Below the pieces are notes generated by a model. That model ran no database searches and had not been told where the DNA came from. It saw only the letters and a program-made list of their open reading frames with translations. A stretch of 64,000 nt of DNA from Caenorhabditis elegans (Eukaryota > Nematoda > Chromadorea > Rhabditida > Rhabditidae), in contig NC_003282.8 in the NCBI RefSeq assembly GCF_000002985.6, positions 11,780,001 through 11,844,000 on the forward strand, written 5' to 3'. This document shows, one piece after another, positions 27,474 through 39,679 of the stretch. Both the position numbers and the translations under genes were made by a program. Each line of letters opens with the position of its first letter. Position 1 is the first letter of the stretch.

Positions 27474-28464
27474 CTGGTAAATATAGTTTAAATAGTTATT
27501 AATGACCAATTGGACCTACACCCAGATTTGTCTGATTTTGATCGAACAATACTTACTAGAGATTTGCGTAGTTTATAGTTTCATCTTTGGAAAACAAAAA
27601 GAAGAAGGGTGTTTGCTGATTTTGCACTTTTTCTCAAAACGTGATAGTATTGAGAAGAAAGAATGCAATAATGTACTAACAATAGATGGTTCTTCCCTGA
27701 ACTTCTTTTTTCCTCGTTTCTATTTATTTTCATCAGTACATTCCATTCTTTTTTTTCCTTCTTTTTCTTCTTCCCCTCGCTCCTTCAGCTGTTTGACCTA
27801 AGCGGCTTCCTATTTTGCGCTCTTGATCTGCACAAAGTACTTATGGTGTTCAAATTGCTTTCAGAAATTGGACCATCATTGCAATTTTACTTAATTTGAC
27901 ACCCAGCATGCAAGAAAAAGGCTATTTTAAGCTGAAGCCTGCAGTGAGGAGATTGTTTTTTCCTTGATGGAGGGTAGAGAAGAAGAAGAATAAGGAAGTG
28001 GATTTCGCACATTTTCCGTTTTTTTTTTGCAGAGTTCATTGAAGTAGCGTGAATAGGATATCAAAAGATGAGGTAACCTGCTACTTGTTATTATTTTTGA
28101 TGGTGTTTTGTCCTTGGAAGAACCTATTAAAATAAAATCAGGTCGTCGTCATGAGGAGGCGGAGGGATTATCTGTGTTTCGATGAGTTTACAAGTCATAA
28201 GTACTTATTTATATATGATCAAACCAAACAGAGTTTCAGTTCATTTATCTAGAGACTATAAGCTGCACGCTTTTTGCAGGTGCTTCATTCGAATGACTTT
28301 TAGACTTTCACAAGATCGCTGAAAGATTCGTTTTATTTTTAAAATAAACCTTGAAAAAGTTTTTGCATAGAATTTTAAAATCAAATAGGGTAACCTATTT
28401 AAAACTATTTGTTTTTCAAAATCTAAGGTATGAAAATAATATTTCCAAAAAAAACTATTTTCAA

Positions 28465-28520
28465 GATATATCAGTAGGCACTTCTGCATGCCTACTTTCA
28501 GGCCCGCCTGACTACCCCCT
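28465..28520. repeat. GTAGGCA-family short repeat
   Basis: The words gtaggcacttctgcatgcctac and ggcccgcctgactac form an imperfect hairpin. Similar isolated copies are at 26993-27030, 29425-29460 and 30925-30965. Confidence 0.4.
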
Positions 28521-28985
28521 TTATTCGGTATTTTTGAGTGAGTTCAGAAGTTTGTTATGACAAAGTGTACATATGTATAAACGTTTCATTTGAGAATTCC
28601 AATAAATTTGCAGATGTAAACAAAAAAGAAAAAAGTTTATATAATTTTTATTCACCTTTTCGGAGGAGTTTTACAGGTTTTGGAGGACCTGTGTTGTTCG
28701 CCTTGGCGAGCCACACAAAGTACATCGAAAAAACCTTAAAGTGCTTTATTTTCTCCAATTCCTCCAAACACCTTTAAAACTATCTCAACAGGGTTATGTA
28801 GTGACCCTGAGTTTATAAAATTCCATATTCCTTATATAAACTTTTACTTACCTACCAATTGATCAGAAACTTTTCGAATAAATAGTTAATGTTTTTTTTT
28901 CAATGATGCAATTGCCAAGATGAGTCATAATATCTGTAAGTCAAATAGCAAAACAAGAAAAGTCAAAGTACAATGTTTATTGTTT

Positions 28986-29255
28986 CTAGGTGGATATTAC
29001 AGGTGATATTCTCAAAATTGTCGCATGATTTTTTTTTGTTTTCAGATCACACCACAGTTTGGTATAAATGTCGGGATAAATTTTGAACAAATCTTCAGAA
29101 TATCTTCGTAGTTGACTACAATTGCCAATCAAACTAAAACAATCGTTTTCGCACTTTGTTTTTGTCCGAATGACCCATAATATCAATGACCTGAAACTTT
29201 TATCTTTTATCAACATGTCCATTCTTTGATCTCTTTCTTCTTTATTTGAAAACAT
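28986..29255 (-). CDS. Possible small protein of 89 residues
   Basis: An ATG-initiated open frame starting MFSNKEERDQRMDMLIKDKS, with four cysteines (C-x3-C-x6-C and one later) and composition unlike the flanking AT-rich DNA. An aagtttcag sits inside it, so part could be intron. No homology is recognised. Confidence 0.25.
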   Translation of the reverse strand: MFSNKEERDQRMDMLIKDKSFRSLILWVIRTKTKCENDCFSLIGNCSQLRRYSEDLFKIYPDIYTKLWCDLKTKKNHATILRISPVIST

Positions 29256-32200
29256 CGTTCAATCAAAGGATAGTGAGGTTATCACATATCTCTCTTTCTT
29301 GTCTTTATCACTCAACACGTCCATTTCATCAACAGATTGCTTGAATGTATCTCGTAGGTGTTGTGCGGTATTTTTGCAATGTTCTAGGTTTTCGGATTTT
29401 TTTTTAAATTTAAAATGTATAGTTTAGGTACATGCCTCGCACCTACCTGTCTTAACCTACTTTTCATTTTTCATCCCTGAAAAATTTAAATCAGCAAAAA
29501 TTAATTTACCCCAATTCTTTTAACTTTATGAAACTATAATTAGTTTTCAATTTAATTTCTGATGCACTTTTATTTCCTGTTGAAAGTCTTCCATTTTCCA
29601 AATTTGTCAAAACCATCCATCAAGCACATTAGAAATCCGAGTTCTGAGCATTGTGCATAAAATTCATTTCTTTCACCGACTTTTTCCTCTTCATGCTCAA
29701 CCGTTCTCAATACCTTCACTGTCTGCGTATCCATCACGTCGCGCACTCGCCATAGTCCGAAGTCTGCTGTGTCGAGAAAAGAGAAAACCGAAAAAAAAAC
29801 AGCAGCAGCAATGGGAATGGTTGTAGAGAAAGAGAGAGAGGAAGAGAGATGCATGAAAAAAGAAGAAAAGAAATGGAGTAGAAGAGGAGGACGAAGAAGA
29901 AGATGAAGAAGAAAAATAAGAAGAAGAAAATACATGTTATAGCTGAGTCGAGCCTCTTCGTCTCTATACGTCTGCGCCTCATCGGCGCCCCTCGTCTGGC
30001 CCATAACCCCTCTCTGTCGTGTCTTTTTTTTGCGTCGTCGCTCACTTCTCGTCAACTCTCTTCCATTCAAATCCATTCCGTTTTCGTCTTCTGCTTCTGC
30101 TCCCCCCGACTCGATTATATCTAGTTTTTTTTTCGTCTTCTTTTATTCATTTCTCCATTTTTTGTCGAAAAAATTGTGTTTTCCTTCTTTTTTCAGAGTG
30201 TAAAAAGCTTTCTCTCTAATCTAGATGAAAGGTCGGTGGGAAAAAAAGTTTTGAACTGAAAACAAAAAGATAATACTTCTTCTCTTCCTCAACTCCATGA
30301 ACCATCTTCTTGGCAGCAGCTTGCTCCTCATTCTTTGCTCTTTTTTACACTGGCTCTTTTCCTTCATGTTTCCGCAACTCGCTTCCTTGTTCTGTTCGAT
30401 TTATTTGGCTCTTCTTCTTTTTGCTTTTTATTGAAGTTTTTTCTCTTCACTGCCATTTTCAAATTTATGAACTTTTCCCGTTATAACATTTTATTGCGAA
30501 AAGGACGTTGGTTATGAATAGGAGTGTGAGAATAGAAAGTCTGAAGAGGCGTCAAAAACCATTTGGATAGAGTATAGTACTAATCAAACATCACAAAAAA
30601 ACATGTTCTAAATCGTTTTGAAAATTCCCATTTTTTAGTTATCTAATTCGGAAAAAAAAAACATCAAGCTTCTACAAATCTACAAATTGCTATTAACTCT
30701 CCGGGATTTTTTTGAGTTTTGCTCGTCCGTTTTCTGCAAATAGTTAGTACTGAGGCAGACCATATTATCATTATAATTTTTCTTAATTATTCAAAATTTT
30801 TTTCAGTATACTAATACACACGTACATCAGTGATAACTACTTTAACTTTATAAATACCAAATAAGCTACCGTATTTCACAATCAGTTATTGTTCACCTCT
30901 ATTTTAATTTTTTAAGATGACATAGTAGGCAGGTACATTTTCAGAAGTACGTGCCTGCCTGCCGGCTACGTTTAGCATTTTGAAGCAAAAATTTTTATGC
31001 ACTTTTATTTTTATGGAAGGTTGTAATTTAGTTGCCAATTATAATAGATTATGTTCCGTTCAACTTTTGAAGCGACTTTTCAAAAGCCTAATATTTTTGC
31101 TTTTAGTTAGATTTTCTTGAATTTTCTAGTCAACAAACATAATCAGGATAATGAATTTTTAAATTAAATTTGTGATTGGCACAATGTCTCGGCGTGGTCT
31201 GGGATCACACAGTTCAATTTTTGATTAAATGAGAGCCGAGGTTTCTAGTCAAGCCACTGATTTGTCAATTCAATTTGTGCCAAAAAAAAAGAATTTATGA
31301 AAAGCTTGAACATTTTTTTCATGAAACTGATTAATTTTCAAAAATTATATTGTGAATTCAGAAGGAAGCAAGTTATGGAGCTATTAAATCAAAATCGAAG
31401 TAGTTTTTCTGATTATTGCGAAAATGTGAATTTGCATGCTTTTTGGTACTCATCGTATAAATTCTCTAATTGAAGTGCACTTATTTTCACTTTTATTCCT
31501 CAAAAATGCCAGTAGCACTTTTAACAGCAGGTAAATCGACATATGAACTTTTGAGTTTTAGTTTCATTAGTGGTATCAGTCCGAAAAAAAAACTCATAAA
31601 TCTTATATCAAATTGCACTTTCCATGTTTCGGCTGACTATAACAAACTCGCGTCATGGAAAATACTCAAAATCTACTTCCTGGTTTCTATCCTCCTCTCG
31701 CGAAATATCAATTTCCTTTTTTTCTAATAATAATTGGGTAAAAAACGCTAATCGCGTGCAGACAAATGGTACCAAATGACATCAAATGATATACTCGATG
31801 ACATTAAAAGTCTGGATAGAAGACATTGAAACCCGAGCTTTCCCACGATTCAAGTCTGCAGGAATAGGGGGTCAGAACACAAATACACGTTTATGAACAG
31901 AACACATTCAGAGTGATCAACCAGAGAGAAATTGTGCGTATTTGTGTGTATGTGTGGCCTTCTTGTGCCTTGGTTTGCTTTTAAAACAAATACAAACCGC
32001 ATTTTGTGATGATGCTCGCGCTGATCTTCAAGGGGGGTCCTCCCTCTGGTTTGTGCTCATATGGGCCGACGTAGTGTGAGCATGTGCGTTTCCATGTGTG
32101 CATGTGTCAGCTGCAATTTAAGAAATACATAATCCTCTATAAATAGAATTAGTTGAGAAGCCATTCATCCATCTACACCTTCCTTATCCTTTTCCTAGTC

Positions 32201-32633
32201 ACCTGGCTTTGCAGGCGGCCCCTCTTGCGTCAAACCGTTGTCATCGTCGCCCACTCGATATCAAATTGATCTACTTTCATTCGTATTGATAAAAAGTGCA
32301 TTTACATTTTCTCGACTACTTCCTCGTTAATCCTCTTTGGCTTCTCAGATATTTTCTCATTCAATCTTTTTGTGTTCTTTCTGAAAACGGAAATTACTAG
32401 TTCGGCTAGACAGTAAAATGTCGGCCTGTCTGGCAAAATATCGCTAGAATTGTTTTATTGAACATCTGAGAAAGGATACAATTTTCTCGGTTGTGTACAA
32501 TTTAATATATCAGGTAAATTTTGTCAAATTAAATTTTTTAGATAAGAAAATATGATGAAAACGAATACTTGCTCATGATGCTACCGGTATACATGTTAGG
32601 CGCGAGGAGGGCGATTAAAGATGCTTGTGAGAG

Positions 32634-32648
32634 CCCCCCCCCCCCCCC
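32634..32648. repeat. C15/G15 homopolymer tract
   Basis: Fifteen consecutive C, giving a G-run on the minus strand able to form G-quadruplex. It lies in intergenic DNA upstream of the transporter gene. Confidence 0.9.
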
Positions 32649-34240
32649 TCCTCAAATCTTGACCGGCTCTCTTTGGTATCAAATCTAGTCCACGACATAC
32701 ATGTGTCATCAGGCTTATTCTCAGGCTTCATCTACATTTTTGCAATCTTTTATCTTTTTAATCCGTGTATCAAAAACACAAAACACGCCGCACACAAATC
32801 TTTAAACTTCCCTCCTTGTAAAGCTAGAATGAGGCCTAGAAGGACGTGACTAAACGTGCAAGTTTTCCTTGTAGGTCATCAAGAATTCTCTCGGGGAGCA
32901 GCAGTTTGCTCTTTGTCAGAAAAAGAGAGAATTGTACTATGTACCTTGCAACTTTAAAGTGAAATCATATCGGATTAAGCTAGCACTTTTTTTAACTCAA
33001 TAATATTCAAACTTGATTGAGTTTTTAAAATCATGTATAATATGTTTATGTAATTAGTTTAATTGAAATTACTTCGAAAAGAATAAAAATTGAATAATCC
33101 TCTAAATATTTAAATATCTTTTAAAATCAAAACGTTAGACCAATTAGACTCACCACGACATTTCCTTATTTGTCTAGTTATCTTGCACCTATTGCACTTT
33201 TGCACCTTTTCACTTTGAAGGGGTTTTATCTCAGTTGTTCTTTGTGGTATTCAAAAATTTTCAACAGACAAAACATTTTTCATTTATTTTTCTATTGTTT
33301 ATATATATATGTTCATTTATTGAGAAGAAAAAAAATCAATAAATATAATTAGACTCATCCCGCAAGAGAATCGTCTAAGCACAAAACAGAAATGAATGAA
33401 ATTGTTTGCAGTAAACTATTTAATATTATCTTCTAAATGGGCCTAGTTATGCCTCTTCAAAATAAAGTGGGGAGTGCAGTTCTGTTACAGGAAATATGCA
33501 CCTTCCGATGATTTATCTCATTATTACACAACCTTACTAGAAACTTTAAATAATTTGTCTGAATATTTTGAAATTCAAGGATCACGCGAAACGTGTTCAA
33601 CATGTGGTTTGTGCTCTGTCCATTGTTGCTCATTCTTTTTGAATCCCCCTTTTTTGTTCAACGTGGTGGTTCGTTGGCTAACTTATATTCCAAGGAATTT
33701 TTCTCTGTCTCTCTCTGGCCTTTTTTTGAATTTCGTTTGCAACTCTTCTCGTTTCTTTATCCCTTACTATGCCTCTCACTTTCTTTATTTCTCCATTTCC
33801 AGCTCCATCCATAGCCAGTGAGCATCGTCAACGATCTGTGCGCGAATAAAAAACTCCCACAATTGGCATCGTCGTCATTCATACTAATGTGTGTGTATAC
33901 GTGACAAATTAGACGAATGAATTCTTTATTTTTTGAGCCTGTAAATGCTCTCGGGGCTTATTATTATTGTTAGAAAGAAAGGTGTTCTTCAATGGGGTGG
34001 GAGGATAAAGGACACAAATTCCTGCTAGCGCAGAAACACGCCACGAGAATGCGGGAAAATAGTGTGTTAAGGGGAAGAAAAAGCCGCCGAACCCGACCAC
34101 GCCCTTCTGACAATAGGACACTTGTTTCTCAGTCATCCTGCGTCTATGTCATTCTCAACAATTTCTCGTTTTTCCACTCTCATACTCTAAATACTTATCC
34201 TCACACTTTCACACATTTACCTTTCAACTCAACTCAAAAA

Positions 34241-34246
34241 TTTCAG
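34241..34246 (+). promoter_or_regulatory. Splice acceptor in the transporter 5' leader
   Basis: AAAAATTTCAG|TGCATCG lies about 92 bases upstream of the transporter ATG at 34339. It could accept a splice leader or a 5' UTR intron. Confidence 0.4.
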
Positions 34247-34320
34247 TGCATCGTGAAATATTAAATACAATTAGTCATCGAAAAATCATCAAGTAGCAGA
34301 AGACGTTCGTCATCCGTAAC

Positions 34321-34342
34321 ATGTAAAATGGCGCCACAATGA
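34321..34342 (+). promoter_or_regulatory. Two upstream ORFs abutting the transporter start
   Basis: ATGTAA at 34321-34326 is a start-stop pair. ATG GCG CCA CAA TGA at 34328-34342 is a four-codon uORF whose TGA overlaps the main ATG (34339-34341) as ATGA. Both would lie in the leader if the acceptor at 34246 is used. Confidence 0.6.
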
Positions 34343-37300
34343 GCGGCCGCATCAGTAATCGAAGCGTCGTCGTCGGCGTACGAGACGCGGCCGGTGGAAG
34401 TGGTGGTGGAGGATCCAGCGGTGATAAGGACAATCCCAATGAGTTCGATGCACTTTATGCCGATAGTCAGGTGAGCAGGATTTATGATGATTGGGAGGAA
34501 ATTTCATTTTAAAATATATCAAAAAAATATTTTGGAAGTAAAAGCTGGAAGAAAGACTGGCGAATCGTTCCAGATTTTCCGGAATTTCAAAAGCGGTACC
34601 TAGTTATTTCAACAAGCTAAAAAGCATGTATTCTGTAAATCATGTAAAATTACTGCAAAAGCACCGTAAAAACCCCACACAGCTTCGGGTAGGTTTTCAG
34701 GCAACAGTCCCTGCCTGCTACCAATTTTCCTTGTAAGCTCTGATGTTGGGTGTCGGTGTGCATAAGTCATTTGATGAAAGATTGCCTTAAAATTAAAAAA
34801 AATTAAACATGAGAATAGGCAGGCGTAGGCCGCCTTGAAGTAAGGTAAGCAGGTAGACTTACCTGGTGAAGTTAAACTAGAAAACCTTCAAAGCTAGACT
34901 AGAATTATTTGTATAACCATCAATTGCAAATTTCTTCAAAATAATTTTTTATACTTAATTCAAGGTTACAATATCTCTAATTGAATATATTTTTTTGATA
35001 CCGTATTCTCACGAAATGCGCTCAATTTTCCATTCTCCGGGAACTTTTGCATAGGCCGTTTTCAAAATTTGAAAGCGGAAGTACATTTTGGAGGAAAAAT
35101 GAACACTTGAGGGAACTCGTTAGATTTTATGAGATAGCTTTTGCGTATTTCTTTTGAATACCCATTATTCTCTTTGTTCGTCTTATTTCAAACTGTTTTC
35201 TTTAGCACATTACGGGAATTTATTAGACGAACTTTGAATGCAAACAAATACATAACTACAGTAACCTCTCCAGATCCAAAACGAGATCCAAAATGAAGAA
35301 AAAAGCCAAAGTCAACTTTCCGTCACCTGCCAGTTTCATATGAAAAATGGCAAGCAATAAAATCTTATTCACTTCTTCTCGACAGAGCGCACTTTACACA
35401 ATGGTATGGCTCCAGGACACAAAAAAATAACAGAAGGGAGCCCCGGCGCCTGCCATCCCATTTTTTGAACAAAAAGACGTAAAGTTGATAATTGGTCAAT
35501 GAGAAAAGGCAACGATTGTGGAAAGCTTTATTCACCTTTTGAACTTTCTCCCTTAACATTCCTTTTCCGTGAGATATCTTCGTTCTTCAAATGTTTAATT
35601 ATATGATAATGGGTACACAAACCAAAGTTCATATTCCAAAAACCTTCTAATTAAAAACTCCGAGATTTGTGCTCTCCGCGTTTACAATCTCGTAATTATT
35701 TGTAGGAAAGGTGTGTGGGTGATATTAGTATTAGTATTATTATTATGATCTAAACCTTTTTCTTCACCTGTACATATCTGAAAATCTGATCATAATGTGA
35801 TTATTATGCCAGACATTTCCGCGCTGGACAGACAAAAATAACTCATTTTTCGCGGCTAATCAAAGTTTTTTTCCCACTGATTCAGTTTCAGATTATGTTT
35901 TCTGAAAGTCAAATAAGGTTATTAGATTGCTGCAGTAAGGGTTTATTGGTAGGCTGGCACGTTTTCCGGCCTAACTGCCTTCGTGCCTACCTACCGCCTA
36001 TTAGACACATTTTAGTTTACACATTCCGTTTGTAGGCGACCTTTGAGGCAGATAAGCACTTTTACGCCTACTGTCTTTGGGATACTTTTTTTCAACACAA
36101 TTTTAAGAAATTGCCAATTTCAGTGAAATTGTTTTAAACTATTATATATAAAAATTTGAAAACTCCAAATTTATTCAAAACAAAAAAAACGAATTGTCAG
36201 ACAGAAAATAAAAATTATCTGAAAAGTTTTCACCTTAGAGTGTTCTAAAACAATTACTTCTCTAACGTATACTCTAACGTATCCTCTAACGTGATAAACG
36301 TATACCTGCCTCTTGCCTATAGGCAAGAGGCAGGTGAGAGGTGCCCCATCACGCCTCGACAGAACAAGTTTCTCCAGAAGTTGCCAACTAAAATCTGAAT
36401 TTTTTCAATAAATTCCACATTCAAAACTAATATAACTTTATTAAATTCCAAGTCATTTTTTACCAGAGTTCATTTTTTAAAACTAATAAAAGTTTCGGTT
36501 CCTTTTGATGTTTCTTTTTTTTTTGCTCAATATAGGAAACGCCTCTGAGCATCAAAAGTCAACCGTAACAATAAGAATTGTTTTTTCTGGAAAGTATGAA
36601 ACAAATGGTGATTCTATCCGTTCTTTTCCACTCGTCCGCTTTCCATTTTGTCCTGATGACAAAGTAAATGTAAAGGCGGCTTAAAATGTTATGCACTGCG
36701 ACAAAAAATTCATACAAAATGTGATAAACTTTCAACTTTTTTTCAGAACAGTTCGGTGCCGAACACATCACCTATACTACTCGGAAACCTTGAGATGAGA
36801 TGCCACAGGTATTATAGAATTTTAAACTATTTTCAGATTTAATAACTCAATTTCAGATTCCGATGGAATCTATCCATGAAGCATCGAATCAGATGGGTTA
36901 TTTTTATACTCACATGGTTACAGTTAGGAAGTGTTATGAACTGTGTCGACGTCTTCTCTTTTTCAATGGTTTATATGGAAAAGAACTCGACAATTGCTGC
37001 AGAAGCAGGTCTAGATGACGTGAGTTTTTTGGGTTTTTTGAACGATTTTTTTTTGAAAGTTTTTTCTTCCTGGTGGCATGACCGCCCCCGTCTGTCGTCA
37101 TGAGACCAGTAGAATAAAAAGACATTAGTAGAAACGGGGAAGAAAAATGAAAGAAAAATGGACCACAAAAAAGATATGATGGATTGAAATCGGGGCAGTG
37201 CCTTTCGATAGAAAGGTCAGTTGCTCTTAGAAAGTTTTGCAAGTGGGGGAAGAGAGGTCACGATAGATCAAGAGCTATTTTTGATTAGGTCAAGTCTTGC

Positions 37301-39436
37301 AACAGTTGCTCTGAGATTAAAGTTCTATACTTTTACGTTCTAGAAAATCCGCGCGGAGTATTTTTTTCGAACAATTTAAAGACGATGTTTTTAGGTGAAC
37401 TTTGGTTTAAAAACGCAGGGCTTCCATGTAGGCGCCAAAACGCCTTCCTGACGGACGTTAAGGCGACCTCCGACTGCTTACCGCCTTTACCCATGTCTTC
37501 TACTAGAACACATCTTAACTTTTTCTTCATGCCGGCTTGAGGCAAGCCATGGAAGCCCTATATAAACGTAGTAGTACACTTTACAAGTTATTCAAAATCT
37601 GTGTCAACGTCGCAATATGCTGATCGAAATGTGCCTTGCCGTATAGCAACTTTTGGAGAATTTTAGAGAAACTTACATTTAGTCTTGAAATTTGTCAAAT
37701 TATTCATCAGTGTTTTTCTAAATTTACATGAAAAGTTTCACTCAAAAATGGTCCGCATAACTCTGGTTCTTAGACATTAAATCAGGTCTTCTAGCCCATA
37801 AAACTCAGGCGTAACATTTTTGAACCTTAGCATCAACAATAAATTTTCAGATCTACATCTACACATTAGAAGAGAAGTCCAGTCTGATCTCAGCGATGGC
37901 AATTGGTTCACTCATTGGAATGTATCCTCAGAATGTGCTAATGCAAAAATATGGACCCCGTCTTGTCCTCACATTTGCCAGTTTGCTCTGTGCCGTCGTC
38001 ACTGCCTTCATGCCATGGGCTCTTGACACGAACTACCATGTAGCACTTGTATTCAGGATATTCCAAGGAATCCTCTACTCTGCTGACTTTGGAGTTGTCG
38101 GATACGTGTGCTCAAAGTGGTCGCCTATCAAAGAAGTAGGAATGTCACTGGCTGCGTTGAGTGGATTCACTGCGGCAAGAGCTGTAATTCAGTTGCCACT
38201 GGCAGGATGGGTAGGTTATTGCACTGAGACGGTATATTTAAAATTCATAATATTTCAGACAACATCAAATGTTGGCTGGCGACCTATCTATTATATTCTC
38301 TCAATAATTCTCTTCATCTCAACAATCATCTGGTTCTTGTTCTATCGTGACGATCCGGAAGATCATTGCCTAATGACACATCACGAGCTTCAACACATTG
38401 GTGGAGGAACCAAGAGAGATAAGACAAAAAAGACTCCGTATCGAGAAGTTCTCACCGACAAGTCAGTTTGGGCCGTGTGGGTTGCCGGGTTCGCCGATAT
38501 TTTTGCCAGTTTTGTATTTCTTGTATATGGTGCACAATACTATCAATACCTCGGAATGGATATTCAGGTAAATTTGTGTTCAGGCACGTCGGGGCAAACT
38601 TAATTTTCCACATCCAATGAACAATTCTATGACATTTGGTACCTGTAGCGACTACAATGGTTGAGAGCGTGGCGAGACCCACTGAGAAAAACAGCGTGTG
38701 CCTTTAAAGTGCCATGTCAAAATTTCACGAAATTGCAATAAAGACCGATATTGCACCGATATTTGCCCTCAATTTTGTGAATTTCCAGGCTAATGCATGG
38801 CTGAATTCCATGAAAGGTTATCTATTCATCGGTGTTCGAGTATTCGCCGGTATCGCGTCCGATCGTATTCGTACACTGCCGGAAAAGTCAAAGTTGCGGT
38901 TATTCAACACGATCTCATTGCAAGTACCCGCGTTTTTTCTCATGCTCGTAGTCTTGCTGCCACGCGAGCATCCATATCTACACGTCATCTGCATCACTTT
39001 CTATCAGGCTTCATTCGGGTTCAATTGTGGAGGATTCTATAAGGGCGCCGCTTTGATATCAAGGTAAGGCGATTTAAAAATTAATTTGAAATTTCAAGAA
39101 TGAACATTTTCAGACAATTCTCTTACTTTGTCATCGGGTATATTCAATTGTTCAAATCGTTAGCAACACTGCTCGAACCTGTTCTTTTTTCTCTTCTTGT
39201 GCTTCCGGGAAGTGAAGATTGTAAGTATCAATTCATTCTCTTTCTAAACTAAACCTTTTTCAACACTTTCAGCTGAACTCTCATGGACCAGCTACTTCCT
39301 GATCCATGCTTTAACACTTACAGTAGCCAACACAGTCTATGTTCTCCTAGCTCGTTCAGAACCAGCCGACTTTGTGTTGAACGCTGAATTAGAGCTCAGC
39401 AAGCCTCAGCTTCCCTGCGAAACTTCAATCAATTAA
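34339..39436 (+). CDS. SLC17-like major facilitator transporter
   Basis: Eight in-phase exons: 34339-34470, 36747-36808, 36857-37019, 37851-38210, 38259-38567, 38789-39063, 39114-39220 and 39273-39436, giving 523 residues. A hydrophilic, glycine-rich N-terminus (GGSGGGGSSGD) is followed by about 12 membrane segments. Family marks include a loop plus helix ISAMAIGSLIGMYPQNVLMQ with KYGPRLVL, the FRIFQGILYSADFGVVGYVC segment, the post-helix-6 loop FYRDDPEDHCLMT, and NTISLQVPAFFLM in the second half. These resemble the SLC17 group (vesicular glutamate, sialin and phosphate-type carriers) and its nematode expansion. The substrate cannot be told. The 48-base intron 38211-38258 is open in frame. 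Intron 1 is 2.3 kb and full of repeats. AATAAA lies at 39443. It converges on par-5. Confidence 0.85.
34690..34860. repeat. GTAGGCAGGC-family repeats in transporter intron 1
   Basis: The words cctgcctgctacc and ataggcaggcgtaggccgcc lie about 110 bases apart in opposite orientation. Confidence 0.45.
35940..36070. repeat. GTAGGCAGGC-family repeat cluster in transporter intron 1
   Basis: The words ggtaggctggcacg, gcctacctaccgcc and gtaggcgacctttgaggc occur within 130 bases. Confidence 0.45.
36259..36335. repeat. CTCTAACGTATAC tandem repeats and a perfect 32-bp palindrome
   Basis: Three CTCTAACGT units at about 36259-36291 precede a perfect palindrome at 36304-36335. Its left arm ACCTGCCTCTTGCCTA is followed without a spacer by the exact complement. 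Confidence 0.85.
37420..37550. repeat. Inverted GTAGGC-type repeat in transporter intron 3
   Basis: The word gggcttccatgtaggcgcc at about 37420 and its complement ggcaagccatggaagccc at about 37541-37558 form imperfect terminal arms around a gcctgcc-rich core. Confidence 0.5.
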
Positions 39437-39442
39437 TTATTT

Positions 39443-39448
39443 AATAAA
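39443..39448 (+). terminator. Poly(A) signal AATAAA for the transporter
   Basis: AATAAA seven bases after the TAA stop at 39436. Confidence 0.6.
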
Positions 39449-39536
39449 TTATTCATATCAGTGTTCACATAATTGAAAAGAAAAGACGATTACCAGCTTA
39501 TCCGGGTGTTCACTCAAATATGGATCTCGAATAAGA

Positions 39537-39679
39537 CACGTGGTGTCAGGTTGCCCCATAACGGTATGATCTACAAAAATGCGGATAACTTTTTCTCAGA
39601 AAAATGTGACGTCAGTCTACGTCTCAACTCCCGCATATTTCGAAGTTCAAACCGACATGGGACATTCTGACACCACGTG
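39537..39679. repeat. Palindromic repeat, copy 2
   Basis: Starts CACGTGGTGTCAGGTTGCCC and ends with the complement TGACACCACGTG. The interior matches the copy at 7355-7494, including atgcgg and cccgcat segments. Confidence 0.8.

Larger units (their letters stand above)
24117..34338. other. Long gene-poor region
   Basis: Ten kilobases with no gene I can support firmly. It holds the mariner relic at 26158-26370, GTAGGCAGGC-family repeats, polypurine/polypyrimidine runs around 29760-30180 and 30270-30420, and a 15-base C tract at 32634. Two minus-strand open stretches (28986-29255 and 27324-27473) look mildly protein-like. The last 1-2 kb should contain the transporter promoter and a 5' UTR acceptor at 34241-34246. 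Confidence 0.5.

Noticed and set aside
29570-30076. Long minus-strand open frame with leucine/phenylalanine runs
   Set aside because: It is created by a polypurine/polypyrimidine tract. It has no splice signals or domain pattern and fits promoter-like low-complexity DNA better.
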